64,000 bases of DNA from Bradyrhizobium elkanii WSM2783 (GCF_000472865.1 NZ_AXAP01000006.1:121324-185323), one strand, 5' to 3'; shown: positions 1 through 8,595, counted from the first letter of the stretch. Numbers and translations are program-made. The notes: generated from the letters alone by a model not told the origin.

Positions 1-960
1 GACGTCTTCAACACCCTGCAAGTCTATCTCGGCTCGCAATATGTCAACGACTTCAACTATCTCGGCCGAACCTACCAAGTCATCGCGCAGGCCGACGGCT
101 CGTTCCGCCAGGATCCGCACGACATCGCGCGGCTGAAGGCGCGCAACACCTCCGGCGAGATGGTGCCGGTCGGCACGGTGGCGCGGTTGAAATCCGAGAA
201 CGCACCCTATCGCGTGCCTCGTTACGATCTATTCCCGGCTGCTGAAGTGATGGGCGTCGCGGCGCCAGGCGTCGCGACCGGCACCGCGTTGCACCGCATG
301 GAGGAGCTGGCGCACGAGGTGCTGCCGCCAGGCATCGGCTTTGAATGGACCGAGCTTGCTTTCCAGCAGCAACAGCCGGGGACCTCGTCCTTGCTGGTGT
401 TCGGCGCAGCCGCCTTGTTCGTCTTCCTGGTGCTCGCTGCGCAATATGAGAGCTGGAACCTGCCGCTCGCGGTGGTGATGATCGTTCCAATGTGCCTGCT
501 CGCCTCCGTGACAGGACTTTTGATGCGCGGCATGGCGATCGACGTGCTGGCGCAGATCGGCTTCGTCGTGTTGGTCGGACTCGCTGCAAAGAACGCGATC
601 CTGATCGTGGAATTCGCACGGCAAACCGAGGAAGCCGGCGCCACGCCCGGCGAGGCCGCCGTTAGCGCGGCGCGCACGCGGCTGCGGCCGATCTTGATGA
701 CGTCGCTGGCGTTCATCTTCGGTGTTGCACCTCTCGTGGTCGCAACCGGGGCGGGTTCGGAAATGCGTCAATCGCTCGGCACGGCGGTCTTCGCGGGAAT
801 GCTGGGAGTGACCGCCTTCGGCCTCTTGTTTACGCCAGCCTTTTATACAGTCGTCCGGAAGCTCGGGCGCAAAAAGGCGCTCGCTGCAGCGGAAACAGTC
901 CGGCAAGTCGACGCTGATCGCAACGACCGGGCAAACGACCTGCCGGCAGCTCGAGCTTAG
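1..960 (+). CDS. RND efflux permease, C-terminal part (5' end outside window)
   Basis: This reading frame is open from base 1 and stops at TAG 958-960, so only the last 319 residues of a roughly 1,000-residue protein are present. The end of the porter domain is followed by transmembrane segments of the second half. The segment 'AKNAILIVEFAR' carries the Lys-Asn pair of the proton-relay helix of HAE1 (AcrB-type) pumps, and 'TRLRPILMTSLAFIFGV' is the conserved stretch after it. Members are inner-membrane proton/drug antiporters working with a periplasmic adaptor and an outer-membrane channel; neither partner is visible here. The substrate cannot be told. The family call is firm. Confidence 0.93.
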   Translation, partial: DVFNTLQVYLGSQYVNDFNYLGRTYQVIAQADGSFRQDPHDIARLKARNTSGEMVPVGTVARLKSENAPYRVPRYDLFPAAEVMGVAAPGVATGTALHRMEELAHEVLPPGIGFEWTELAFQQQQPGTSSLLVFGAAALFVFLVLAAQYESWNLPLAVVMIVPMCLLASVTGLLMRGMAIDVLAQIGFVVLVGLAAKNAILIVEFARQTEEAGATPGEAAVSAARTRLRPILMTSLAFIFGVAPLVVATGAGSEMRQSLGTAVFAGMLGVTAFGLLFTPAFYTVVRKLGRKKALAAAETVRQVDADRNDRANDLPAARA

Positions 961-1080
961 CTGCTGCAATGCGTCACAACCCGACGGGCCAAATCACCAA
1001 AAGTCTGTCCAGTCTTGCTGCGAAAAATATTCCGCTTTCGCCGTCGGGCAAATCAGTGATTTAACTCCGCGTGTCTCACG

Positions 1081-1490
1081 GCGGATGAGGGGCGGCTCGC
1101 GATCGTCACGAACGTTGCGGTGAGATGCGGTGGACGCGGGTGTTGCGACTGACGAACGCGACATCAGCGGACGGCGAAGTCGTGTGGTCCTGGCGCCCCG
1201 ACGCTGGCGCTAAGCTCGCGAGCAGCAAGAGCTGCCGCCGGCGACGGTGGCAAGAAAGCCCGGTCACCGGGGAGAGCTCGAAGGAAGCCGTAAAACCATC
1301 GCGCAGGGAAAGCCGGAGTGTTTTCGGTTGAACCTGTGGTCCTACCCCCGTGCTTTTTGTTGCACGGGACCCACGGGTGCAACCAGCACCCGGCTTTCCC
1401 TGTGCCCTCTGTCTTCGAGGAGGGTGAAACGAGATGCAAAGCTCGGACGCAAAGCGCCGCGAGAATGCGGATTCACATCCTCACGCTATT
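1081..1490. repeat. Dispersed structured intergenic repeat, probably non-coding
   Basis: This stretch has short open frames on both strands and in several phases, none with a good ribosome binding site. Its dominant feature is base pairing: hairpins at 1193-1197/1206-1210 and 1222-1226/1231-1235, the palindrome GCTCGCGAGC at 1214-1223, and the long-range structure at 1264-1427 described separately. From memory, near-identical stretches recur many times in Bradyrhizobium genomes and are often annotated as small hypothetical proteins; this could not be checked here. Confidence 0.6.
1264..1427 (+). ncRNA. Candidate structured RNA domain within the repeat
   Basis: Nested complementary segments define a multi-stem fold. 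TCACC 1264-1268 pairs with GGTGA 1423-1427; CTCGAAG 1277-1283 with CTTCGAG 1413-1419; a 16-bp stem with one G-U pair joins 1301-1316 to 1390-1405. This stem encloses two hairpins: CCCGTGC 1347-1353 with GCACGGG 1362-1368, and CGGGTGC 1374-1380 with GCACCCG 1386-1392. Three concentric stems enclosing two hairpins are unlikely by chance. No promoter was identified, so the strand is only nominal, and a DNA-level role is equally possible. Confidence 0.45.
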
Positions 1491-1518
1491 TGAAATTTGA
1501 ATCAGAACCCCACCCCAC

Positions 1519-1659
1519 GTCGTCCCGGACTTGATCCGGGACCCATAACCCTAGGCCGTTGTCGTGTGCTCCGCTGTAACCGCTTGCTCGCGCCACAACA
1601 CCTTCCTGTGGTTATGGGTCCCGGATCCCGGGCGCAATTGCGCCCTAGGCGGGGACGAC
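1519..1659. repeat. Imperfect inverted repeat (GTCGTCCC...GGGACGAC)
   Basis: The outer arms GTCGTCCC at 1519-1526 and GGGACGAC at 1652-1659 flank internal complementary segments containing GGGACCCATAACC and GGTTATGGGTCCC. It is a typical alphaproteobacterial palindromic intergenic element with no coding content. Confidence 0.7.
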
Positions 1660-1685
1660 AGCGGTGCGAGGTTCGACGGGATCGT

Positions 1686-1765
1686 AGGATGGGTAGAGCG
1701 AAGCGAAACCCATCATCGCGCAACTTGCTCCATCGCGATGGGTTTCGCTTCGCTCTACCCATCCT
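1686..1765. repeat. Inverted repeat with 29-nt arms
   Basis: Arms 1686-1714 and 1737-1765 are complementary around a 22-nt loop; each arm contains GGGTAGAGCGAAGCGAAACCC or its complement. It resembles the element at 33779-33860 (AGCGAAG-containing arms). It completes the 864-bp gene-free gap between the efflux gene and the amidotransferase gene. Confidence 0.75.
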
Positions 1766-1824
1766 GCGCAATCGCTGTTTGACAATGAATCAGAACCCAA
1801 TCGCCCTCATGGCGAGCAACGCCG

Positions 1825-2598
1825 CTACGCCGCCGCGCGCTGCCGTTCGCGCAACGCTGCCCCGAATGCCTCGAACAGCTTCCTGTTGATCGGGTTGCGC
1901 TGCGGGTCGTATTCCGCATGCCACTGCACGCCGAGTGCAAAGCTCGGCGCGTCGGCGATGCGGATCGCCTCGATGGTGCCGTCCTCGGCGACGCCTTCGA
2001 TCACGACGCGCTCGCCGGGCTCCAGGATGCCCTGCCCGTGCAGCGAATTGACACGGATGGTCTCGCAGCCCAGGAGCTTCGCGAACACGCCGCCCGGTGT
2101 GAGCGTCACGTCATGCCGGTCGGCGAACACGACCAGCGGATCCGGATGGATCTCGCCATTCTCCAGCCGCGGCATGCGATGGTTGATGCGTCCCGGCAGT
2201 TCGCGGATCTCGGGATGCAGCGAGCCGCCAAAGGCGACGTTCATCTCCTGCAGGCCGCGACAGATGCCGAACAGCGGAATACCGCGCGCGACGCAGGCTT
2301 CCGACAACGCCAGCGCAACCTCGTCACGATGGACGTCGTAAGGCTCGTGACTGATATGCGGCTCGCACTTGAAGCGGGTCGGGTGCACATTGGCCCGCGC
2401 CCCGGTCAGGACCACGCCGTCGACCACGTCGAGCAGGGCGCCGACGTCGGTAATCTCAGGCGAACCGGCGAACATCAGCGGAACAGCGCCGGCGACATCG
2501 GTGATCGCGCGCAGGTTGCGCTCCCCAACCATCTGAACCGTGAAACGATCTTCGATGCGATGGGCGTTTCCGATCACGCCGACCACGGGCCGTCTCAT
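1825..2598 (-). CDS. Class I glutamine amidotransferase-like (peptidase C26) hydrolase
   Basis: The 257-residue protein belongs to the gamma-glutamyl-gamma-aminobutyrate hydrolase (PuuD) group. The nucleophile elbow 'FGICRGLQEMN' places the catalytic Cys at residue 113, and 'GVQWHAEYD' gives His227 and Glu229, so the triad is complete. 'VLTGARANVHP' is the N-terminal oxyanion-side loop. PuuD relatives hydrolyse gamma-glutamyl amides in polyamine degradation, but no other puu genes lie nearby, so the substrate remains open. The ATG start follows GAGATACTGAGCA. Size is normal for the family (about 250 residues). Confidence 0.88.
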   Translation of the reverse strand: MRRPVVGVIGNAHRIEDRFTVQMVGERNLRAITDVAGAVPLMFAGSPEITDVGALLDVVDGVVLTGARANVHPTRFKCEPHISHEPYDVHRDEVALALSEACVARGIPLFGICRGLQEMNVAFGGSLHPEIRELPGRINHRMPRLENGEIHPDPLVVFADRHDVTLTPGGVFAKLLGCETIRVNSLHGQGILEPGERVVIEGVAEDGTIEAIRIADAPSFALGVQWHAEYDPQRNPINRKLFEAFGAALRERQRAAA

Positions 2599-2856
2599 TG
2601 CTCAGTATCTCGCGTAGGAATGATTTTCTATGTTTGTCATGGTTCCAGAGAGATAATGCCCCCGACCGGATCATGGATCAACACATTATGCTGGCGGAGC
2701 ACTTTGGCACGAGACGCAAGCGGCGGGGTCAAGGGACGAAGCACTGCCCCCCGCAGGCCGGGCGGGCTGCCTGCCGCTATCCCCATGGGAAGGCCTGCCC
2801 GACGGGCAGCGGCAAACCGGCACACGGCTTGATCCCGGCGGGATTTTGGCGACAAG

Positions 2857-4008
2857 GTGAGATCAATCGATGCGCGAGGAATCAACGTGAGGCTACCCGG
2901 CGGCGACCACCTGCAGGCCCGCAACGATCTGGCGTGGGCGATCAGCGTCGGCGGCATCGGCATCGTGCTGTTCGCGGCGCTCTTGGCGCTCGCCTGGCAT
3001 TACGCGGCGACGCTGTTCCTGATCTTCGCCGGGGTCCTGCTCGGCGTCGCGCTCAACGCCCTCACCAACCTGCTCGGCCACGGAGTTAAGCTGCCCCATG
3101 CGCTTCGGCTGACCATCGTCTGCCTGGCGCTGGCGGCGCTATTGTCGGGCGTCGTCTTTCTCGGCGGAGCGACCATCGCCCAGCAGGCCTCCGCGCTCAG
3201 CGACACCATCAAGTCGCAACTGGTGAACGTGAAGTCCTTCCTCGAGAGCCACGGCATCGACACCAGCTATCTCGATTTCAGCAACCAGGCCTCGGCACCG
3301 ACGGACTCGACGACACCGACGACCCCGGGCGCGGCGGCAACCCATAGTCTTCCGAGCGCCGGCGCGCTCGCCTCCAGCGGCGGCGCGATCATCAGCCAGA
3401 CCTTGAAGGTGCTGCTCGGCACTGTCAGCGCGGTCGGCAACTTCTTCATCGTGCTGTTTCTCGGGCTTGCCTTCGCCGCCCAGCCCAGCATCTACCGCGC
3501 CGGGCTATTGTTCGTGATGCCGGCCCGGCACCGCGAGCAGGCCACCATCATCGTCGACCGTATCGGGGACACACTGGAGCGCTGGCTGATCGCCCAGATC
3601 ATCACCATGGGCGCGGTGTTCTTCGTTACCTGGATCGGGCTCTCGATCATCGGCATCCAGAGCTCGTTCATCCTGGGTATCCAGGCCGGCCTGCTCGCTT
3701 TCATTCCGACGGTGGGCGCGATCCTCGCGGGATTGATCGTGGTGCTCGCAAGCCTTGCCTCGGGCTGGATCGCGGCTCTCTCCGCCTTCCTGCTGTTCCT
3801 TGGCGTGCACGCCATGGAGAGCTACGTGCTCACCCCGATCATCCAGCGGCAGGCGCTGGATATTCCGCCTGCCACGCTGTTTGCATTCCAGATCCTGCTC
3901 GGGGTGGTGTTCGGCGCCTGGGGGCTCGCGCTTGCGCTCCCCCTGATGGCGATCGTCAAGGTGATGCTCGACCACTTCAAAGCCGAGGAGCCGCCTGCGG
4001 CGGCGTGA
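2857..4008 (+). CDS. AI-2E family transporter (PerM/YdiK-like membrane protein)
   Basis: The 383-residue protein has about seven to eight hydrophobic segments: two to three before residue 110, a soluble Ser/Thr/Ala-rich loop at about 110-170, and the rest after 180. The C-terminal 'AFIPTVGAILAGLIVVLASL' matches the conserved region of the AI-2E/UPF0118 family of inner-membrane exporters. Function varies across the family (autoinducer-2 export, Na+/H+ antiport) and cannot be deduced. A GTG at 2887 would remove ten residues and is an alternative start. The gene is monocistronic and converges on the ABM-domain gene, only 6 bp away. Confidence 0.88.
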   Translation: MRSIDARGINVRLPGGDHLQARNDLAWAISVGGIGIVLFAALLALAWHYAATLFLIFAGVLLGVALNALTNLLGHGVKLPHALRLTIVCLALAALLSGVVFLGGATIAQQASALSDTIKSQLVNVKSFLESHGIDTSYLDFSNQASAPTDSTTPTTPGAAATHSLPSAGALASSGGAIISQTLKVLLGTVSAVGNFFIVLFLGLAFAAQPSIYRAGLLFVMPARHREQATIIVDRIGDTLERWLIAQIITMGAVFFVTWIGLSIIGIQSSFILGIQAGLLAFIPTVGAILAGLIVVLASLASGWIAALSAFLLFLGVHAMESYVLTPIIQRQALDIPPATLFAFQILLGVVFGAWGLALALPLMAIVKVMLDHFKAEEPPAAA

Positions 4009-4014
4009 GGAGCC

Positions 4015-4311
4015 TCAGGCCGTCACCACGATCTCGGTATGCTCGACCTCCGGCGGCGCGGCAAAGAACGGCCCGACCAGCGCCCGCCAGGCGGCGAAGT
4101 CTTCCGAGCCGCGGAAATCGACGGTGTGGTTCTCCAGCGTCTCCCACTTCGCAACCAGCCGGTAGCGCGACGGCTTCTCGATCGACTTGTGCAATTCGAA
4201 CCCCTTGCCGCCCTTGGCGCGCAGAAACAGCGGTCGTGCCTTCTCCACCGCAGCTTCGAAATCCTTCTCGCTGCCGGGCTTGACGTCGATGAGTGCAATT
4301 TCGGTGACCAT
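4015..4311 (-). CDS. Antibiotic biosynthesis monooxygenase (ABM) domain protein
   Basis: The 98-residue product is a single ferredoxin-like alpha-beta barrel: 'MVTEIALIDVKPGSEKDFE' is the first strand and helix, and 'ETLENHTVDFRGSEDFAAWR' is the family's conserved second half. Such proteins act as small dimeric oxygenases or stress proteins; no substrate is apparent. An in-frame codon 25 residues upstream exists, but the ATG at 4311 with GGGAG about 8 nt before it fits the family N-terminus and is preferred. Confidence 0.85.
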   Translation of the reverse strand: MVTEIALIDVKPGSEKDFEAAVEKARPLFLRAKGGKGFELHKSIEKPSRYRLVAKWETLENHTVDFRGSEDFAAWRALVGPFFAAPPEVEHTEIVVTA

Positions 4312-4355
4312 TGGGCTTCTCCCTGGAAAGGGCCCGTCTCTAGCCCAGCTTGTGG

Positions 4356-4381
4356 AAAAGAAAAAGGCGCCTCGCGGCGCC
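4356..4381 (-). terminator. Rho-independent terminator
   Basis: On the minus strand a perfect 6-bp stem GGCGCC/GGCGCC with loop GCGA (4366-4381) is followed by TTTTTCTTTT. It sits about 30 bp after the small membrane protein gene 4409-4657. Confidence 0.85.
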
Positions 4382-4408
4382 CTCACCGATACGGGATGTT
4401 CCCGTTAC

Positions 4409-4657
4409 CTAATTGAACACGAGCACCGTGCCGAGGACCATCAACGTGATGCCCAGAAACATCAGCATCGGCCAAGGGCTGCGCGGGCGGCCGTAGCGGC
4501 CTTGGGCGCGGCGCTCGGCGATCAGCGCGGTCTCGTATTCAGCCGAGCTCGAGAAAAGGCAGGCGAACCCGCCGCGGGCGGTGGTGGCGGCGGCTTCGAG
4601 CGACAGCAGGGCGGATTGGGCATTGTGAAGGCGGGTCGATTCCATGGCCCGGATCAT
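4409..4657 (-). CDS. Small hypothetical protein with a C-terminal membrane anchor
   Basis: The 82-residue protein is not recognised. Residues about 1-60 are polar with an Ala-rich helical stretch, and 'WPMLMFLGITLMVLGTVLVF' forms one transmembrane segment ending the protein, so the polar part is probably cytoplasmic. An ATG four codons in (4645) is an alternative start. It lies downstream of the diguanylate cyclase in the same direction with a 48-bp gap, and its own terminator follows, so a small operon is possible. Confidence 0.6.
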   Translation of the reverse strand: MIRAMESTRLHNAQSALLSLEAAATTARGGFACLFSSSAEYETALIAERRAQGRYGRPRSPWPMLMFLGITLMVLGTVLVFN

Positions 4658-4705
4658 AGGAATCGAATGGTAAATGGAATCCTACCAATATCGCTCAAAT
4701 CGCTC

Positions 4706-5923
4706 TCACGCCGCGATCGGCGTCTCGCGCGCCTGCGGTGCGAGACCGGCGGTCTTGCGCCGCCAGTTCTCCAGCGACAGCGGCAACTCTTCCGCGGCCT
4801 CGACGCGGTTGCGGCCGCCGCGCTTGGCTTGGTAGAGCGCGGTATCGGCGGCCGCCAGCAGCACCTCGAGTTCGGTGCCTGCCGGTCCACCCGCAACGCC
4901 GATGCTGACGGTGGTGTCGACCGCCCCCTCGTCGCAGACGATGCCGGAGGCCTGGAAGCACTCGCGCACGCGCTCGGCGGCGAGCACGCCCTCCTCCAGC
5001 GAGCACGGCAGCAGCGCCGCGAATTCCTCGCCGCCAATGCGGCCGGAGAGATCGCTGATGCGGAGGTTGTTGACGACGACGGCCGAGAACAATTTCAGGA
5101 TCTCGTCGCCGGCGGGATGGCCGAAACGGTCGTTGATCGATTTGAAGTGGTCGATGTCGAAGATCATCACCGTCACCGGCCGGCCGGCGCTTGCCTCGCG
5201 TTCGATCACCCGCGTGCAGGCCTCGGCAAAGCCGCGGCGGTTGAACATGCCGGTCAGAGGATCCATCGAGGCCGCCGTCTTGTGCGCGGTCACCTCGCGG
5301 TCCGATACCAGCATGAAGATCACGAAGACGGTGCCGATCGCATAGAGGATGAGCTCGACCGAGAACACCGTCACCCAGGTGCTGTTGCCGAACGCCGCAT
5401 CATGCGGGCGCAGGAAATTGCCGACCAGGATCGGCAGCAGCAATACGCAGCCATGCAGCACCGGCACCGCGAGTGCGGGCCATCGCCTTTGAGTCGCCCG
5501 CCGCCGCTCGCTCCACAATTCGGCTGCCGTGAGGCATGCGTAGATCGCGATGATCGCGGCGCCGATGGTCAGCTTCAGCGTGGGCAGCTCAGGCGGCAAG
5601 GCCAGCGCGGCGCCGACCCAGGCGATCGCGCCGAGCACGAGACCGGCGACATTCGGCTTGCGGCCATGAAACACACGTGCCGCGTTCCACACCATGCCGC
5701 AGGCGATGAAGCCCACCGCATTCAGCGCCAGCGAAGCAATTTCGCCCAGCATCGAGCCCGCGATGGTCGATGCCGCGACCGCGGCAGCACCGAGCAGATA
5801 CGCGCTACCCCACCACTTCAACGCCGGAATCTTCTCCTGATTGCCGAAGAACAACAACATGGCGCCGAGCATTCCGGCCACCATGGTGGCAAACAGATAA
5901 AGCGTCGAAGTATCGAACGACAT
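4706..5923 (-). CDS. Membrane-bound diguanylate cyclase (GGDEF)
   Basis: The 405-residue protein has about six transmembrane helices (residues 8-205) followed by a GGDEF domain (215-375). The catalytic motif is GGEEF at 297-301, and 'FDIDHFKSINDRFGH' at 255-269 is the metal/GTP-binding segment. The allosteric I-site RxxD (R288-D291) stands five residues before GGEEF, so product inhibition by c-di-GMP is expected. It should make c-di-GMP from two GTP in response to a membrane signal. No EAL or PAS domain is present. The N-terminal sensor is not assigned to a named MASE family. Confidence 0.93.
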   Translation of the reverse strand: MSFDTSTLYLFATMVAGMLGAMLLFFGNQEKIPALKWWGSAYLLGAAAVAASTIAGSMLGEIASLALNAVGFIACGMVWNAARVFHGRKPNVAGLVLGAIAWVGAALALPPELPTLKLTIGAAIIAIYACLTAAELWSERRRATQRRWPALAVPVLHGCVLLLPILVGNFLRPHDAAFGNSTWVTVFSVELILYAIGTVFVIFMLVSDREVTAHKTAASMDPLTGMFNRRGFAEACTRVIEREASAGRPVTVMIFDIDHFKSINDRFGHPAGDEILKLFSAVVVNNLRISDLSGRIGGEEFAALLPCSLEEGVLAAERVRECFQASGIVCDEGAVDTTVSIGVAGGPAGTELEVLLAAADTALYQAKRGGRNRVEAAEELPLSLENWRRKTAGLAPQARETPIAA

Positions 5924-6101
5924 GAGCCCTGCCTGGTGCGTGTGATGAAAGCGTGTGATGCCACGATCTCAAGGGCGCGATCCGAAAAGGATAGCGCGCC
6001 GTTAATGCTGCTCAGGCTATGCGTGGCGCGTTGGCAATCCGTTTGCGTGCACACAAAAGTTTTCGGGAAAAACTGCGACAATTGATGCGCAAAGGCGCAG
6101 C

Positions 6102-6124
6102 AAAAAGGGCGCCTCGCGGCGCCC
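6102..6124 (-). terminator. Rho-independent terminator of rplM-rpsI
   Basis: On the minus strand the stem GGGCGCC/GGCGCCC with loop GCGA (6107-6124) is followed by TTTTT (6102-6106), about 30 bp past the rpsI stop. The stem-loop core is identical to the one at 4366-4381. Confidence 0.9.
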
Positions 6125-6155
6125 TTCGCAATTGGTGCAAATTGCAGTGAAGCGG

Positions 6156-6632
6156 TTAGCGCTTCGAGAACTGGAACGACTTGCGCGCCTTGGCGCGGCC
6201 GTACTTCTTGCGCTCGACCGTGCGCGAGTCGCGGGTCAGGAAGCCGCCCTTCTTCAGGACGCCGCGCAATTCCGGCTCGAAATTGGTCAGCGCCTTGGAG
6301 AGGCCGTGGCGCACCGCACCGGCCTGGCCGGACAGGCCGCCCCCGGTGACCGTGCAGATCACGTCATACTGGCCGGCGCGGGCGGCGGCGACCAGCGGCT
6401 GCTGGATCATCATCCGCAGCACCGGACGGGCGAAATAGACTTCGACGTCTCGGGTGTTGACGGAGATCTTGCCGGAGCCCGGCTTGACCCAGACGCGGGC
6501 AACCGCGTCCTTGCGCTTGCCGGTGGCATAAGCGCGGCCGTACTTGTCGATCTTCTTCACATATTTCGGCGCATCGGGAGCCGCCGGCTTCAGCTGCGCA
6601 AGCTGATCGAGAGACTGCATGGTATCGGACAT
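6156..6632 (-). CDS. rpsI: 30S ribosomal protein S9
   Basis: The 158-residue protein has the S9 core, with '[19 protein letters not shown]' near residue 36 and the invariant C-terminus 'RKSFQFSKR', whose last residues reach the P-site tRNA. The N-terminal extension of about 30 residues is usual for alphaproteobacterial S9. It follows rplM with a single-base gap, the universal L13-S9 operon, and is closed by the terminator at 6102-6124. Confidence 0.98.
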   Translation of the reverse strand: MSDTMQSLDQLAQLKPAAPDAPKYVKKIDKYGRAYATGKRKDAVARVWVKPGSGKISVNTRDVEVYFARPVLRMMIQQPLVAAARAGQYDVICTVTGGGLSGQAGAVRHGLSKALTNFEPELRGVLKKGGFLTRDSRTVERKKYGRAKARKSFQFSKR

Positions 6633-6633
6633 C

Positions 6634-7098
6634 TTATGCGGCCCTCATGTTCTTGCGGTTCTGCGAGGCGAAATCGATCTTCTCAGGGTTTTGCGCTTCA
6701 TGCGGATGCTCGGCGCCGGGATAGACGCGCAGATTGCCCATCTGCATGCGACCGAGCGGGCCGCGCGGGATCATGCGCTCGATGGCCTTCTCGACCACGC
6801 GCTCCGGAAAACGACCTTCGAGGATCTGCTTCGCGCTGCGCTCCTTGATGCCACCGATATAGCCGGTGTGCTTGTAGTAGACCTTCTGGTCGCGCTTGCG
6901 ACCGGTCAGCACCACGTGAGCGGCGTTGATGATGATGACGTTGTCGCCGCAATCGACATGCGGCGTGTAGGTGGGCAGGTGCTTGCCGCGCAGGCGCATC
7001 GCGACCATGGTGGCGAGCCGGCCGACCACCACACCCTTGGCGTCGATCACGACCCACTTCTTCTGCACCTCGGCGGGCTTGGCCGAAAAGGTTTTCAT
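6634..7098 (-). CDS. rplM: 50S ribosomal protein L13
   Basis: The 154-residue protein is full-length L13, with '[17 protein letters not shown]' and the signature '[20 protein letters not shown]'. It is the first gene of the rplM-rpsI operon; a sigma-70-like promoter stands 58 bp upstream. The start is ATG at 7098 with GGACAG before it. Confidence 0.98.
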   Translation of the reverse strand: MKTFSAKPAEVQKKWVVIDAKGVVVGRLATMVAMRLRGKHLPTYTPHVDCGDNVIIINAAHVVLTGRKRDQKVYYKHTGYIGGIKERSAKQILEGRFPERVVEKAIERMIPRGPLGRMQMGNLRVYPGAEHPHEAQNPEKIDFASQNRKNMRAA

Positions 7099-7155
7099 GT
7101 GAGCTGTCCGTGGAAAGGAGTTTTCGGCGCAAGACTGCCGCGCCGGACTGGCGGC

Positions 7156-7184
7156 TTTCTAGAGAAGCGAACGAAATTCGTCAA
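7156..7184 (-). promoter_or_regulatory. Housekeeping promoter of rplM-rpsI
   Basis: On the minus strand TTGACG (7184-7179) and TAGAAA (7161-7156) are separated by exactly 17 nt, a good match to the RpoD consensus. The predicted transcript would begin near 7149, giving a leader of about 50 nt. Confidence 0.75.
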
Positions 7185-7256
7185 CGCCAATTGGTGAGAT
7201 TTATCTTAGCCAAAACAAAGGCTTATAAATAAGGTGCAATAATACCTTCAGAAACT

Positions 7257-7685
7257 CTATTTATTTGGAATGGAATAGGTCGCCGTCACATGCGCAATCG
7301 GATCCGCCGAATCGCCCGAAAGCAGGTTGACCTCCCCGACCGCCAGCCGCTTGCCGAGCTTCAGCAGCCTCGCCGCCGCCAGTACGTCCCGCCCCGGCTG
7401 GCCCTTGCGGAGGAAATTGATGTTGAGATTGGTGGTGACCGCCAGACCCACCGGGCCGATCGCCGACAGCAGCAGCACATACATCGCGAAATCGGCCAGC
7501 GCCATCAGCGTCGGACCCGACACGGTACCGCCCGGCCGCAGCATCCGCTCGCTGTAGCGCTGGCGCAAGAGACAGGTCTCGCCGTCGGCACTCTCGATGA
7601 TGATGTCGTTCCCGCTGAACGCCTGCGGAAACTCGTCGCGGAGGAACCTCTCCACTTCAGCCACGCTCATTTTCGCCAGCGCCAT
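7257..7685 (-). CDS. PaaI-type hotdog thioesterase
   Basis: The 142-residue protein is one hotdog fold. 'GPTLMALADFAMYVLLLSA' is the long central helix that cradles the acyl-CoA, and 'TTNLNINFLRKGQPG' is the conserved strand after it. Such enzymes hydrolyse acyl-CoA or aryl-CoA thioesters as dimers or tetramers. It is divergent from the crotonase-like gene at 7773, so the two acyl-CoA genes may share a regulatory region. Substrate unknown. Confidence 0.85.
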   Translation of the reverse strand: MALAKMSVAEVERFLRDEFPQAFSGNDIIIESADGETCLLRQRYSERMLRPGGTVSGPTLMALADFAMYVLLLSAIGPVGLAVTTNLNINFLRKGQPGRDVLAAARLLKLGKRLAVGEVNLLSGDSADPIAHVTATYSIPNK

Positions 7686-7772
7686 GCCGTCCCCACCCTC
7701 GATTCAGTCAGCGTGTTACATTAAGTTGTAGCCAAGCCTTAATTGACAAAAAGCCTCAGTGGAAATCTGGAG

Positions 7773-8594
7773 ATGCCCCAAGCCGCCCGTGCCGTCGCGC
7801 CGCAATCGCCGATCCTCCTGCGCGAGCAGGTCGGCAGCATCGCCGTGCTGACGCTCAACCGTCCCGCCGCGCGGAACAGCCTCTCCGAGGGCCTGATCGC
7901 CGAGCTGCATGGCGCGCTGAAGGCAATTCATGACGATCCAGCCATGCGCTGCGTGGTCATTGCCGCCAACGGCCCCGCCTTCTCGGCCGGCCACGACATG
8001 AAGGAACTCACCGCGCGCCGCAGCGATGCCGATCGCGGCCGCGCCTATTTCGCAGAGATCATGAACGCCTGCAGCGCGATGATGCAGGCGGTCGTGCACC
8101 TGCCGAAGCCAGTGGTCGCTTCCGTCCAGGGGATTGCGACCGCCGCCGGTTGCCAGCTTGTCGCAAGCTGCGATCTCGCTGTCGCCTCGGAGAACGCGGC
8201 CTTCGCGACGCCCGGCGTCGATATCGGACTGTTCTGCTCGACGCCGATGGTGGCGCTGTCGCGCAATGTCCCGCGCAAGCAGGCCATGGAGATGCTGCTC
8301 ACGGGCGAGCCAATCTCGGCCGCGACCGCGCAGGCCATCGGCCTCATCAACCGCGTCGTGCCTGCCGGCACCGAACGCGAGGCCGCGATTGCGCTGGCGC
8401 AAAAAGTGGCGCTGAAATCCGCCTACACTGTCAAGCTCGGCAAGGAGGCGTTCTACCGCCAGGCCGAGATGACACTCGCGGACGCCTATCGCTACGCCGC
8501 CGAGGTGATGACCGAAAACATGATGGCGCGCGACGCCGAGGAAGGTATCGGTGCCTTCATCGAGAAGCGCGAACCGAAATGGCAGGATAGATGA
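7773..8594 (+). CDS. Crotonase-superfamily protein, ECHDC3-like
   Basis: The 273-residue product has the crotonase core. 'GPAFSAGHDMKE' is the first oxyanion-hole segment and 'GIATAAGCQLVASCDLAVAS' the second. The position of catalytic Glu144 of classical enoyl-CoA hydratase holds Gln ('GCQL'), and the second acid lies in 'TPGVDIGLF' as Asp. The pattern 'ATPGVDIGLFCSTPMVALSR' is typical of mitochondrial ECHDC3-type proteins, so hydratase activity should not be assumed. The ATG at 7773 is chosen over an in-frame TTG at 7743 that lacks a ribosome site. Confidence 0.85.
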   Translation: MPQAARAVAPQSPILLREQVGSIAVLTLNRPAARNSLSEGLIAELHGALKAIHDDPAMRCVVIAANGPAFSAGHDMKELTARRSDADRGRAYFAEIMNACSAMMQAVVHLPKPVVASVQGIATAAGCQLVASCDLAVASENAAFATPGVDIGLFCSTPMVALSRNVPRKQAMEMLLTGEPISAATAQAIGLINRVVPAGTEREAAIALAQKVALKSAYTVKLGKEAFYRQAEMTLADAYRYAAEVMTENMMARDAEEGIGAFIEKREPKWQDR

Positions 8595-8595
8595 T

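Noticed and set aside
1125..1940. Several short open frames on both strands in the repeat block
   Set aside because: They conflict with one another, follow palindromic repeat DNA and lack ribosome sites; repeat structure explains the region better.
4187..6085. 632-codon open frame on the plus strand
   Set aside because: It lies antisense to the clear GGDEF gene and others; the residue composition (His/Arg/Asp-rich) is typical of a high-GC shadow frame.
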